A program made the translations under genes and the position numbers. DNA of 22,991 nucleotides from a virus: positions 1 to 22,991 of IMG/VR virus record IMGVR_UViG_3300044546_001351. The stretch is one strand, 5' to 3'. Below the pieces are notes generated by a model, which was not told the origin of the DNA, did no database searches, and saw nothing but the letters and a program-made list of their open reading frames with translations. The first letter of the stretch is position 1. Every line of letters begins with the position of its first letter. Below, one piece after another: positions 7,633-13,113 of the stretch.

Positions 7633-7969
7633 ATGCAGTTGTCTCCTGTTTTTTCGCAGTCTTGAGATATTCGTCTTTAATCCGGTTAAAGATAGTGCGC
7701 TGTTTTTCGGTAAATTCATGCCGTTTTGCTACATCATTGATAAATTTTGCTTCCCACTCTGGAAGCTTGCCAGCTTGTAACAGATGTAGGCTTGCACGGT
7801 CATCTTCTGAAACCGGGCTTGTCTCTTTTGCTACTGGCTCGTGATAACCCAACCACTTTAGGCAGTCCTGGCATACCTTTTTCCCAGCAGCCTGAGTAAA
7901 AGGACCTGGAAGAATAAACTCCCTGTGTTTCCCGTCCTTTGTATAAGACCACTTACATTCGTCGGTCAT
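7598..7969 (-). CDS. Unknown 123-residue protein with SSB-like acidic C-terminal tip
   Basis: This is the first gene of the minus-strand recombination operon, with a GAGG site ahead of the ATG and a promoter at 8006-8033. The N-terminal part has Cys5 and a CQDC pair (Cys33, Cys36), with His15 in between, perhaps a small metal site. The middle reads LPEWEAKFINDVAKRHEFTEKQ, a helical segment of a type common in phage recombination/replication accessory proteins. The last residues, DIPDDAFDLF, are acidic with hydrophobic ends, like the tail of single-stranded DNA-binding proteins that recruits partners. A role with the RecT-like protein is inferred. The family is not firmly recognised. Confidence 0.7.
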   Translation of the reverse strand: MTDECKWSYTKDGKHREFILPGPFTQAAGKKVCQDCLKWLGYHEPVAKETSPVSEDDRASLHLLQAGKLPEWEAKFINDVAKRHEFTEKQRTIFNRIKDEYLKTAKKQETTAYDIPDDAFDLF

Positions 7970-8005
7970 AAAACATCCTCGTTATGTTACCTAAATGGGA
8001 TGAGT

Positions 8006-8033
8006 TATATACCATAATAATTAATTAATTCAA
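8006..8033 (-). promoter_or_regulatory. Sigma70-type promoter for the RecT operon
   Basis: Read on the minus strand there is TTGAAT (8033-8028), a 16-base spacer, then TATATA (8011-8006) preceded by TGG, an extended -10. Transcription would start near 7999 and lead into the ATG at 7969. The very AT-rich spacer supports melting. Confidence 0.6.
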
Positions 8034-8093
8034 AATAAATAAACCTAAAACCAGGGGGGCGTGGTACCATAAATAAAACGTGGCGAGGTTTAT

Positions 8094-8540
8094 ATGAGGT
8101 GGCTGTGGCTCATAGCTATGTGCTTGTTTTGTTTGGGATTTAAGAATGAATCCCAGGAGTATATGCTTGCGCGTATTAATGCTGTTAGAGCGACCTACAG
8201 ACTTCCAGCCGTAGGCCTGCGTAAAGACCTTGAGTGTGCTAGTAGGTCATGGTCAAAAGACCTTTGGAGGACTAAGACCTGTAGGCATTTCGATCCTGCC
8301 AAAAGGGAGTATTTTTGGGACCGTGTAAGGATATGCGGTGGTTCTATTATACAGGGCGGTGAGATCGTCGCTTGTGGGTATCCGGATATTGATGCTGCGA
8401 TTGTAGGCTGGCTGAATAGCCCACAACACCGAAACATCTTCCTGTCGCGCTATACTAAAATCATAGGGGTTGGGTGGGCAGGAGAAGAAAACGGCGCCCA
8501 CTGGTATACTATGATAGCTGACATGTCGCCTGGAGTGTAA
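8094..8540 (+). CDS. Exported CAP (SCP/PR-1) domain protein with more complete site
   Basis: This 148-residue protein has an N-terminal hydrophobic segment (RWLWLIAMCLFCLGF) acting as signal or membrane anchor. The CAP domain follows. CRHF carries His65, GGEIVACGY carries Glu90 (GEN-type motif) and SPQHRNIF carries His112, so the classic cavity residues are mostly present, unlike the copy at 4724. Cys48, 63, 81 and 94 match the four cysteines of that copy. Spacing within LxC...CRH...DRxRxC...ACG(F/Y) is alike in both, so they are homologues. Arginine codons here are mainly AGG/AGA (8 of 13). The gene follows a GAGG site in the divergent region. Function in a phage is unknown; envelope or host-interaction work is inferred. 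Confidence 0.8.
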   Translation: MRWLWLIAMCLFCLGFKNESQEYMLARINAVRATYRLPAVGLRKDLECASRSWSKDLWRTKTCRHFDPAKREYFWDRVRICGGSIIQGGEIVACGYPDIDAAIVGWLNSPQHRNIFLSRYTKIIGVGWAGEENGAHWYTMIADMSPGV

Positions 8541-8831
8541 ATGTACCCTAAAGTCTACAAGGTTACGTTGCTACTACCTTGGCAACCCCCGCAAGTTGTA
8601 CTTGTGAGGGAGCTACTCGCCGGCGTCTACAGACTGCAGTTATTAGACAGGTATGACCGGAAGATAAACTATGCCGGAAGCGACATAGGTTTCGGCGTGA
8701 AACTTTTTAAAAGTACACAGAACCAAAGCTATATTGTCGTAAAGAATCACTGGGACGAGGTCCTATACGCTTCCGCCGACGGCAGGCCGCAAATCGTTGA
8801 GGTACTAGACATAGAGTCCGACGATTGCTAG
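8541..8831 (+). CDS. Unknown 96-residue protein
   Basis: The ATG comes directly after the CAP gene stop, so the two are co-translated or coupled. The sequence alternates hydrophobic and polar residues (YKVTLLLPWQPPQVVLVRELLAG, then YRLQLLDRYDRKI, then YIVVKNHWDEVLYA), which predicts a small beta-rich fold. It ends acidic (VEVLDIESDDC). No signal peptide or known motif is visible. A stem-loop follows the stop. The conserved neighbourhood of CAP protein plus this gene would be the best clue to function. Confidence 0.6.
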   Translation: MYPKVYKVTLLLPWQPPQVVLVRELLAGVYRLQLLDRYDRKINYAGSDIGFGVKLFKSTQNQSYIVVKNHWDEVLYASADGRPQIVEVLDIESDDC

Positions 8832-8856
8832 ATTTTACTAATACCTAAGTAAAATC
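8831..8856 (+). other. Intergenic stem-loop between two small genes
   Basis: GATTTTACT (8831-8839) pairs with AGTAAAATC (8848-8856), a perfect 9-bp stem with an 8-base loop. No T-run follows, and the next gene's GAGG site begins right after it. It looks more like an mRNA processing or translation-control hairpin than a terminator. Confidence 0.55.
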
Positions 8857-8867
8857 CGAGGCCTGTG

Positions 8868-9059
8868 ATGGACATTGATGATGTAGCCAATCTTTTCTCT
8901 GACCGTCCTTTTAAAATGACCCATATACACAGATCCCTACTGACCCGGATGATCGCTGTTTGCCGGTGTGCTAAGGATTGGTCAGAAGACCCCAAAGATC
9001 CTGAATTTATTGATGCTTTAATTGAATCTATCGAAGAACTAAGCGACTATGAAGATTAG
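8868..9059 (+). CDS. Unknown 63-residue acidic protein
   Basis: I chose the ATG at 8868, which has GAGG seven bases upstream; a GTG codon one position earlier is less likely. The product (MDIDDVANLFSDRPF ... CAKDWSEDPKDPEFIDALIESIEELSDYED) is strongly acidic and probably helical. Small acidic early proteins of phages often bind host proteins, but no family is recognised here. It is followed by a strong terminator-like hairpin at 9090-9124. Confidence 0.6.
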   Translation: MDIDDVANLFSDRPFKMTHIHRSLLTRMIAVCRCAKDWSEDPKDPEFIDALIESIEELSDYED

Positions 9060-9089
9060 CATGCGTCTTCGTGGTAAATCTCCTTAGTC

Positions 9090-9124
9090 GGCTTCGGTGT
9101 TTTCAACATCGAAGTCTTTTTTTT
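9090..9124 (+). terminator. Rho-independent terminator-like hairpin
   Basis: Bases 9090-9101 pair with 9105-9116 to give a 12-bp stem (two G-T pairs) around a TTC loop, followed at once by eight T residues (9117-9124). The GGAG ribosome site of the next small gene starts at the following base, so this may be a partial terminator or attenuator. Confidence 0.75.
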
Positions 9125-9133
9125 GGAGCGCAA

Positions 9134-9247
9134 ATGGATATCTTAAAATGCCTCGTAAAATTTGCCCTCCTTTGGTGCTGTGTGCATTTTGCACAAGCGG
9201 TATATCACAAAGTCAGCGACACTATTAAATCTCAACTCGAGAATTAA
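9134..9247 (+). CDS. 37-residue small membrane-type protein
   Basis: The ATG at 9134 has GGAG spaced 5 bases upstream, and the frame ends just before the nuclease-like gene. The peptide starts MDILKCLVKFALLWCCVHFA, giving a hydrophobic run of about 18 residues with two adjacent Cys. It ends with a hydrophilic HKVSDTIKSQLEN tail. This is one predicted transmembrane or membrane-associated helix. A holin-like or envelope role is possible but only guessed. It sits directly after a terminator-like hairpin, which may limit its expression. Confidence 0.5.
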   Translation: MDILKCLVKFALLWCCVHFAQAVYHKVSDTIKSQLEN

Positions 9248-9248
9248 A

Positions 9249-9590
9249 ATGTACAGCTACAACGCTAGATTCGTTGAAGTTATTGATGGCGACACGGTGC
9301 TTTTGTATATCGATTTAGGATTTTATATCTGGACAATGGCAGGAGCGAGGTTGACGGGCATTGATCTCTTGCAAGATCTTTCGCCGATCGAAATACAGCG
9401 GGAAAAGCAGGCAGTCCAGTGGCTTGAGAAACGGCTCGCAGATACAGAAGTGCTCCAAATCGATACACACAAAATGCCCGATGGCGGCATCACCGTTGAT
9501 ATAATCAGTGACGGCGTGACTGTCAATCTAGAGATGGAGCGTCAAGGTCTATTGCGAGGCTCTGTAAAGCTACTGGGCATCGTTCATTAA
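9249..9590 (+). CDS. Staphylococcal-nuclease-like fold, catalytic residues lost
   Basis: The start is the ATG at 9249, one base after the previous stop; an upstream in-frame TTG/ATG region to 9162 overlaps that small gene in another frame and is unlikely. The 113-residue product matches the SNase OB-fold: FVEVIDGDTVLLYIDLGF, then ARLTGIDLL, then DGGITVDIISDG, VNLEMERQGLL. Against SNase, the metal Asp21 and Asp40 and Arg35 positions are kept. Glu43 appears as Gln (GIDLLQ for DTPE) and Arg87 as Gly (DGGI for YGRG). The enzyme is therefore probably inactive or altered. Its 3' end overlaps the convergent RuvC-like gene by 68 bases. Confidence 0.75.
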   Translation: MYSYNARFVEVIDGDTVLLYIDLGFYIWTMAGARLTGIDLLQDLSPIEIQREKQAVQWLEKRLADTEVLQIDTHKMPDGGITVDIISDGVTVNLEMERQGLLRGSVKLLGIVH

Positions 9591-10026
9591 GATAGCCGTA
9601 CTGTGCAATAAGGGCCGCGTCTACTAGCCCATCGTGCGGTTTTGAGCTTTTGGGTGTAGCCAACCACTCTTGATCAGGCCAAAGATGACGAGCACACCAG
9701 AGGCTCCTCTCTTTCGCATCATCAATCTTGGGTGCCATAGTGTGAATGCGCTTAGCCCAGACCGCAGGCCTCATTAGATGTATGATCATACCTGAACCCG
9801 CAAGTGTACCTAAGAGATAGCCGAAATCCCTACCATAATTGAAAGCACTAGCAATCCCTTGTTTTGGAAATGACTGCGCCTGCTCAATGTAAACAACTTT
9901 GACATTTCGCTGTAATAGCCAGAACCTTGGCACCACGTTTTTGAGTAGAGCCATGTCTTCAATGACACCATCTCGCAAAATAACTAGCGCTCCTGCTTTG
10001 CCTGGATCAATCCCAGCGACTAGCAT
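9523..10026 (-). CDS. RuvC-like Holliday-junction resolvase
   Basis: This 167-residue protein has the RNase-H/RuvC fold signature: GIDPGKAGA with Asp7, VVYIEQAQ with Glu48, and KPHDGLVDAALIAQYG with Asp132 and Asp136 as metal-binding acids. FNYGRDFGYLLGTLAG is a motif shared by phage RuvC-type enzymes (family knowledge). It would resolve branched DNA made by replication and recombination before packaging. GAGG lies upstream of the ATG in a 34-base divergent gap shared with the primase gene. About 20 C-terminal residues beyond the core lie inside the convergent nuclease-like gene, so the overlap costs neither core. Confidence 0.85.
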   Translation of the reverse strand: MLVAGIDPGKAGALVILRDGVIEDMALLKNVVPRFWLLQRNVKVVYIEQAQSFPKQGIASAFNYGRDFGYLLGTLAGSGMIIHLMRPAVWAKRIHTMAPKIDDAKERSLWCARHLWPDQEWLATPKSSKPHDGLVDAALIAQYGYLNERCPVALQSLAIDLDAPSLD

Positions 10027-10060
10027 ATAAACCTCACTTCAAAATAGACTGGAGATGGAT

Positions 10061-10861
10061 GTGCCTTCCTATCATCGCACAGAACCAGGCGTTTACATAT
10101 ATGCTAAGGATTTTGAGACTTTACACAATTGTGATCTGCGTAGGCTAGGAGCAATAGCTACGCGCTATACGTGGTGTCCTGCAGCCTTGGCAGATAACTA
10201 CAGGAAAAAAGCTAATTTCTTGTGGTCAGATTTCGTAGGCTTCGATGTTGATAACACTGAAGGCGAGCCATACACATTAGCCCAAGCGATGGAAGATTGG
10301 GCAGATTCAGTGTGTGTGATTGCTACAACACGCAGTCATCAAAAAGAAAAGAACACCGGTGGGACGATACACCTACCAGCTGATCGGTTTCGCATCATCA
10401 CACAATGGGATAGGCGTATAGAGAGTATTGAAGAATTCGAATACAACACACGGCTCATACTGAAGCACAACGAGCCCTTTGATGCTGCTTGTGTTGATGC
10501 GACGAGGTGCTTTTATCCTAGCTCTAAGATTGTATTTGTTAATTTCGATGGGATTAAACAACCGGTAAAGAATATAGAAAAGAAGGAAAAAACTATTGCA
10601 GAACAAGCTTATGAATACATAAAAGCTAAATCTAATAGAATACCTACGCACGTTGATAACTTTATTAAAAGGGGCATAGTGTTTGGTGATGGTAGGAATA
10701 AATCGGTATATGTTAGTACCTTAGAACTTTTAAGTGTAGGCACTCCGCCGGAAAAAGTGCTTGAACTTTTGAAGGAATCGCCGTTTGATAGGCGGGAGTT
10801 TCCCGAATATGAATTAGAAAACACGTACATGAGTGCTATGAAGCGCTTTGTACAGACGTAA
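10061..10861 (+). CDS. Archaeo-eukaryotic primase-like (AEP/prim-pol) protein
   Basis: I prefer GTG 10061 because GGAG (10051-10054) abuts an ATG at 10055 with no spacing but lies six bases from this GTG; the two differ by two residues. The 266-residue product has the AEP pattern. Motif I is FVGFDVDN (two Asp), motif II is TTRSHQ (Ser-x-His type) followed by ADRFRII, and a later Asp lies in DAACVDATRCFYPS. The C-terminal part (about 170-265, starting IAEQAYEYIKAKS) is helical, like primase C-terminal domains. It would make primers, or prime and extend, with the helicase encoded next. No other polymerase is in view. Confidence 0.75.
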   Translation: MPSYHRTEPGVYIYAKDFETLHNCDLRRLGAIATRYTWCPAALADNYRKKANFLWSDFVGFDVDNTEGEPYTLAQAMEDWADSVCVIATTRSHQKEKNTGGTIHLPADRFRIITQWDRRIESIEEFEYNTRLILKHNEPFDAACVDATRCFYPSSKIVFVNFDGIKQPVKNIEKKEKTIAEQAYEYIKAKSNRIPTHVDNFIKRGIVFGDGRNKSVYVSTLELLSVGTPPEKVLELLKESPFDRREFPEYELENTYMSAMKRFVQT

Positions 10862-10866
10862 AAAAA

Positions 10867-10898
10867 ATTGACCAGTCCGTGATGGGGCGCTGGTCAAT
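10867..10898 (+). other. Stem-loop after the primase gene
   Basis: ATTGACCAG (10867-10875) pairs with CTGGTCAAT (10890-10898), a 9-bp perfect stem with a 14-base loop. It follows the primase stop by 5 bases. A-rich bases follow rather than a T-run, so simple rho-independent termination in the forward direction is not supported. On the opposite strand the T-run would lie beside it. Confidence 0.6.
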
Positions 10899-10905
10899 CA
10901 AAAAT

Positions 10906-10919
10906 GGATTTTTAAATCC
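10906..10919 (+). repeat. Short inverted repeat
   Basis: GGATTT and AAATCC flank TT (10906-10919), an AT-rich palindrome. It sits between two stronger hairpins in the primase-helicase gap and may be part of a regulator or protein-binding site. Confidence 0.45.
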
Positions 10920-10924
10920 GACAA

Positions 10925-10942
10925 ATACAAGGGTGCTTGTAT
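10925..10942 (+). promoter_or_regulatory. Hairpin masking the helicase ribosome site
   Basis: ATACAAG (10925-10931) pairs with CTTGTAT (10936-10942), a 7-bp stem with a GGTG loop. It ends one base before the ATG at 10944 and contains the AAGGG purine run that is the only ribosome site. Folding would reduce translation unless something opens it. Confidence 0.55.
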
Positions 10943-10943
10943 C

Positions 10944-12281
10944 ATGACAGATAATAATGACAACAACAATGTTGTAGATCTAGTTAAAAAAAAGCAAGAA
11001 AAAGCCGATAAAACATCGGATGGAAAAAATCCACCGAAACTTTCTGCTTGGGAAAAACAGGCACTTATAGCTGATTGGCTAAATGGCTTAGCTCTTGATT
11101 TTAAAAAACCTATAAATACATTCGCTTTTCTGACAGATCAAAAGGGTGAAAAAAAGCTTTATAGGATTACGAACGAAAAAGAGCTTGTGGCATGTGATAT
11201 GGATTGGGTGGCTGATACGATAGCCCACGCCGTCCATAATGAATTTAGACATCATTTTGACATTGTAGACAGGCAAATATCAGGCGCTGCTAGGTATTGG
11301 TCGATGGTCACACCAGCGATCGAACCACCACCCCTGTTTGCGTTCTCTGGCACTGATCATCTAGTCACTCGCAGAGTACCCCTAGAGCTTTTCGAAGGAC
11401 CTACGCCGCTCTGGGACGAGATGATGTCTCGTGTAACTAATTCTCAAGCTCTCATGGCTTGGATCGGTAGCTTGTTTGCTGAAGAATCGGATAGGCAACA
11501 ATACGTCTGGCTACACGGCCAAGGAAATGATGGCAAGGGCTCCCTAGCTCGGTTTCTAAAAAGGGCATTAGGCCATGTCTACACCAGCCAGGAACCTCCC
11601 AGCCTAAATGATAGGTTTTGGACCTGGAGCATTAAAGATGCAAGGCTCGTGGTTTTTGAAGACTGCAATAACACTGGCTTTGTAACCACTGGCCTTTTTA
11701 AATCGCTTACTGGTGGCGACTGGGTGAGGGCAGAAATAAAAGGTGGAAAAGTATTAAGCATCCAACCGAAAGCCAAATACCTTTTTCTCTCTAATGAAAA
11801 ACCAGACCTTAGCTCGGAACGGGCTGATACCAGGCGAGTGATTTATTGCACCATTAGCAAATTTTTTGAAGAAGCTGATGGTAAATATGAACAAGGGTTA
11901 TGGCATGAGGGTGGGCGGTTTTTATATAAATGTATGAAAATGTATGATCTTTTATGTCCTAATTATCAAAGCATAAAATGTCATACAGATACCTTAGATG
12001 AAGTGATCAGTGCGAATGAGGAAAAGTTTTCTTCATTTCTTGAAAATAACTTCATTGTTGGTCCAGCGCATCAGTGTAGGCCACATATCCTCCAAGAATT
12101 ACTCAACAAAGAATTCAAAAGTAAAAAAGAGCAGAAAGATTTCAGAGCTTTTATGGAACGCCAAGGGATCAAACGAGTGATGAAACGATGCGAGGATAAA
12201 ATGCCTCGTTACATTTACGTTGGTCTCAAACCTAGATCCATGTCCCTTTCCAGCGCGAACCTTCTACCTACTCTCCTGTAG
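10944..12281 (+). CDS. SF3/D5-like replicative helicase
   Basis: This 445-residue P-loop ATPase should unwind DNA at the replication fork. Residues 192-200 (GQGNDGKGS) are the SF3-type Walker A with Lys198. LVVFEDCNN (235-243) is Walker B, KAKYLFLSNEKPD (277-289) is motif C with Asn284, and ERADTRR (292-298) supplies likely arginine-finger residues. The N-terminal part (about 30-150) is the D5/P4-type helical region preceding the ATPase. The first 30 residues are Asn/Asp/Lys-rich and probably disordered. The primase is encoded separately just upstream, unlike P4 alpha, where primase and helicase are fused (family knowledge). It is followed by an AT-rich non-coding region that may be the origin. 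Confidence 0.85.
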   Translation: MTDNNDNNNVVDLVKKKQEKADKTSDGKNPPKLSAWEKQALIADWLNGLALDFKKPINTFAFLTDQKGEKKLYRITNEKELVACDMDWVADTIAHAVHNEFRHHFDIVDRQISGAARYWSMVTPAIEPPPLFAFSGTDHLVTRRVPLELFEGPTPLWDEMMSRVTNSQALMAWIGSLFAEESDRQQYVWLHGQGNDGKGSLARFLKRALGHVYTSQEPPSLNDRFWTWSIKDARLVVFEDCNNTGFVTTGLFKSLTGGDWVRAEIKGGKVLSIQPKAKYLFLSNEKPDLSSERADTRRVIYCTISKFFEEADGKYEQGLWHEGGRFLYKCMKMYDLLCPNYQSIKCHTDTLDEVISANEEKFSSFLENNFIVGPAHQCRPHILQELLNKEFKSKKEQKDFRAFMERQGIKRVMKRCEDKMPRYIYVGLKPRSMSLSSANLLPTLL

Positions 12282-12326
12282 TAGTGCAGTCACATAAAAA
12301 AGCCCTTTTTGGTAGTATTTGCCTAT

Positions 12327-12340
12327 TTTTTATACAGCAA
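12327..12340 (+). repeat. 14-base direct repeat, copy 1
   Basis: TTTTTATACAGCAA occurs here and again at 12353-12366, 26 bases apart centre to centre. The right part of this copy forms the left arm of the terminator-like hairpin at 12331-12351. Confidence 0.8.
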
Positions 12341-12357
12341 AATGCTGTGTAATTTTT
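12331..12357 (+). terminator. Terminator-like hairpin after the helicase gene
   Basis: TATACAGCA (12331-12339) pairs with TGCTGTGTA (12343-12351) around an AAA loop, nine pairs with one G-T, followed by T residues at 12353-12357. The stem is AT-rich, so efficiency is uncertain, but placement after the helicase stop fits. Confidence 0.6.
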
Positions 12358-12366
12358 ATACAGCAA
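12353..12366 (+). repeat. 14-base direct repeat, copy 2
   Basis: Identical to 12327-12340. The two copies overlap the terminator-like hairpin and its T-run, so they may reflect either slippage duplication or paired protein-binding sites. Confidence 0.8.
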
Positions 12367-12502
12367 CGCAACACTTTTGCCGTTGTCGTGTAAAAATTTT
12401 TTTGTAGTTGAAACTTAGTAGGTAAATAGTCACCTCCGTAGTGTCATTTAACCCACCGAGATACCTATATATAGTAGTGTAGTAACCTTTTTTTTAATTA
12501 TT

Positions 12503-12534
12503 AGAGAGAGAGAGAGAGAGAGAGTATATATATA
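12503..12534. repeat. (AG)11 followed by (TA)5 simple repeat
   Basis: Eleven AG units (12503-12524) run straight into five TA units (12525-12534). An eight-base T-run lies just before. Such long dinucleotide tracts are rare in phage DNA. The purine/pyrimidine strand bias and the TA tract favour local melting or unusual structure. Confidence 0.9.
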
Positions 12535-12614
12535 GGCATATAGCTATAGGCGAATAAGGGTAGTAACAGACTACTGCTTACTTCGTACTACTTGCCTATT
12601 TCTTGAACACATTG

Positions 12615-12643
12615 TTGACAAGGTGATATCACTTTGATATCTT
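12615..12643 (+). promoter_or_regulatory. Sigma70-type promoter with palindrome in the spacer
   Basis: TTGACA (12615-12620) is a perfect -35, followed by a 17-base spacer and TATCTT (12638-12643, four of six). The spacer contains the perfect palindrome GTGATATCAC (12623-12632), a plausible operator. Transcription would begin near 12650 and serve the 12682-13593 genes. Confidence 0.65.
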
Positions 12644-12681
12644 CCCGTTTGTCAGACCCATCAACAAACTGGGGGTACAAA

Positions 12682-12873
12682 ATGAGAGCATCACTAGAAA
12701 CTTTGATGATCACTGATCAGCAAGAGCAAGGCCTGATAGCCTTCCGTGCTCAACAAAATGAGCAAGAGAGTCTAAGGGACCAAGATTTTTTAGACTTTTA
12801 TGTCATGTGGCAATACGAGGAAGGCTATTATGACGATGCCTATTTGCTTGCAAAAAAGGTAAAAATCCAATGA
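12682..12873 (+). CDS. Unknown 63-residue acidic helical protein
   Basis: The ATG at 12682 has a GGGGG purine run 6 bases upstream. An in-frame ATG at 12634 falls inside the promoter and is unlikely. The product (MRASLETLMITDQQEQGLIAF ... FYVMWQYEEGYYDDAYLLAKKVKIQ) is Gln/Glu-rich and helical, with an aromatic-acidic patch near the end. It is the first gene after the TTGACA promoter and overlaps the next by ATGA. No family recognised; the position suggests an early, host-directed or regulatory protein. Confidence 0.6.
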   Translation: MRASLETLMITDQQEQGLIAFRAQQNEQESLRDQDFLDFYVMWQYEEGYYDDAYLLAKKVKIQ

Positions 12874-13073
12874 AGCCTTACCTCACCACGACTATTGACG
12901 GCACTACTCTTTGGCTCAATTTAGACAGGGTCAGGACTATAATGCCGGTTGATCATCCTGATCACACAGCCGTATCATTTTCAGACAAAGACATTGTAAT
13001 TGTTAAAGAAAACTTTGATTCGATGATTGAAATGATTTTTGACATGTATGAGGCAACCCCTGATGAAACCTAA
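12870..13073 (+). CDS. 67-residue protein, weakly FlbD-like
   Basis: Coupled to the previous gene by ATGA. The pattern TTIDGTTLWLNLDRVRTI, then DHPDHTAVSFSDKDIVIVKENFDSMIEMI, recalls the small FlbD-type fold (Gly-containing start, N-x-x-x-I, a PDT-like turn, and a VKE...I end). I call this weak because it rests on a few residues. Similar tiny beta proteins are common in phage early regions. Role unknown. Confidence 0.55.
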   Translation: MKPYLTTTIDGTTLWLNLDRVRTIMPVDHPDHTAVSFSDKDIVIVKENFDSMIEMIFDMYEATPDET

Positions 13074-13113
13074 AAATAACCAAGCCATTGCGAAAGAAGT
13101 GGGTTTAGCATGA
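13063..13113 (+). CDS. Possible 16-residue coupling mini-gene
   Basis: ATG 13063 has a good GAGG site nine bases upstream. The frame reads MKPKNNQAIAKEVGLA and stops in the TGA that overlaps the ATG of the ribbon-helix-helix gene at 13110. It begins inside the previous gene. Its main effect may be to carry ribosomes to the next start, whose own ribosome site is poor. It could also be chance. Confidence 0.3.
   Translation: MKPKNNQAIAKEVGLA

Larger units (their letters stand above)
12282..12681. other. 400-base non-coding AT-rich region, candidate origin
   Basis: No credible gene is seen on either strand. The stretch holds two copies of a 14-base repeat, a terminator-like hairpin, a T8 run, an (AG)11-(TA)5 tract, several GTAGTA/TACTAC words, and a promoter at its right end. 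The position directly after the helicase gene and the easy-melting tract fit a replication origin. That role is inferred; no initiator-binding iterons of known type were recognised. Confidence 0.45.

Noticed and set aside
7633-7719. Extended N-terminus of the RecT-like protein
   Set aside because: It would overlap the upstream gene by over 120 bases and has no ribosome site, whereas CAGGAG precedes the ATG at 7632.
9162-9248. Longer upstream frame for the nuclease-like gene
   Set aside because: It overlaps the 37-residue small gene in another frame, lacks a ribosome site, and the conserved fold begins at the ATG at 9249.
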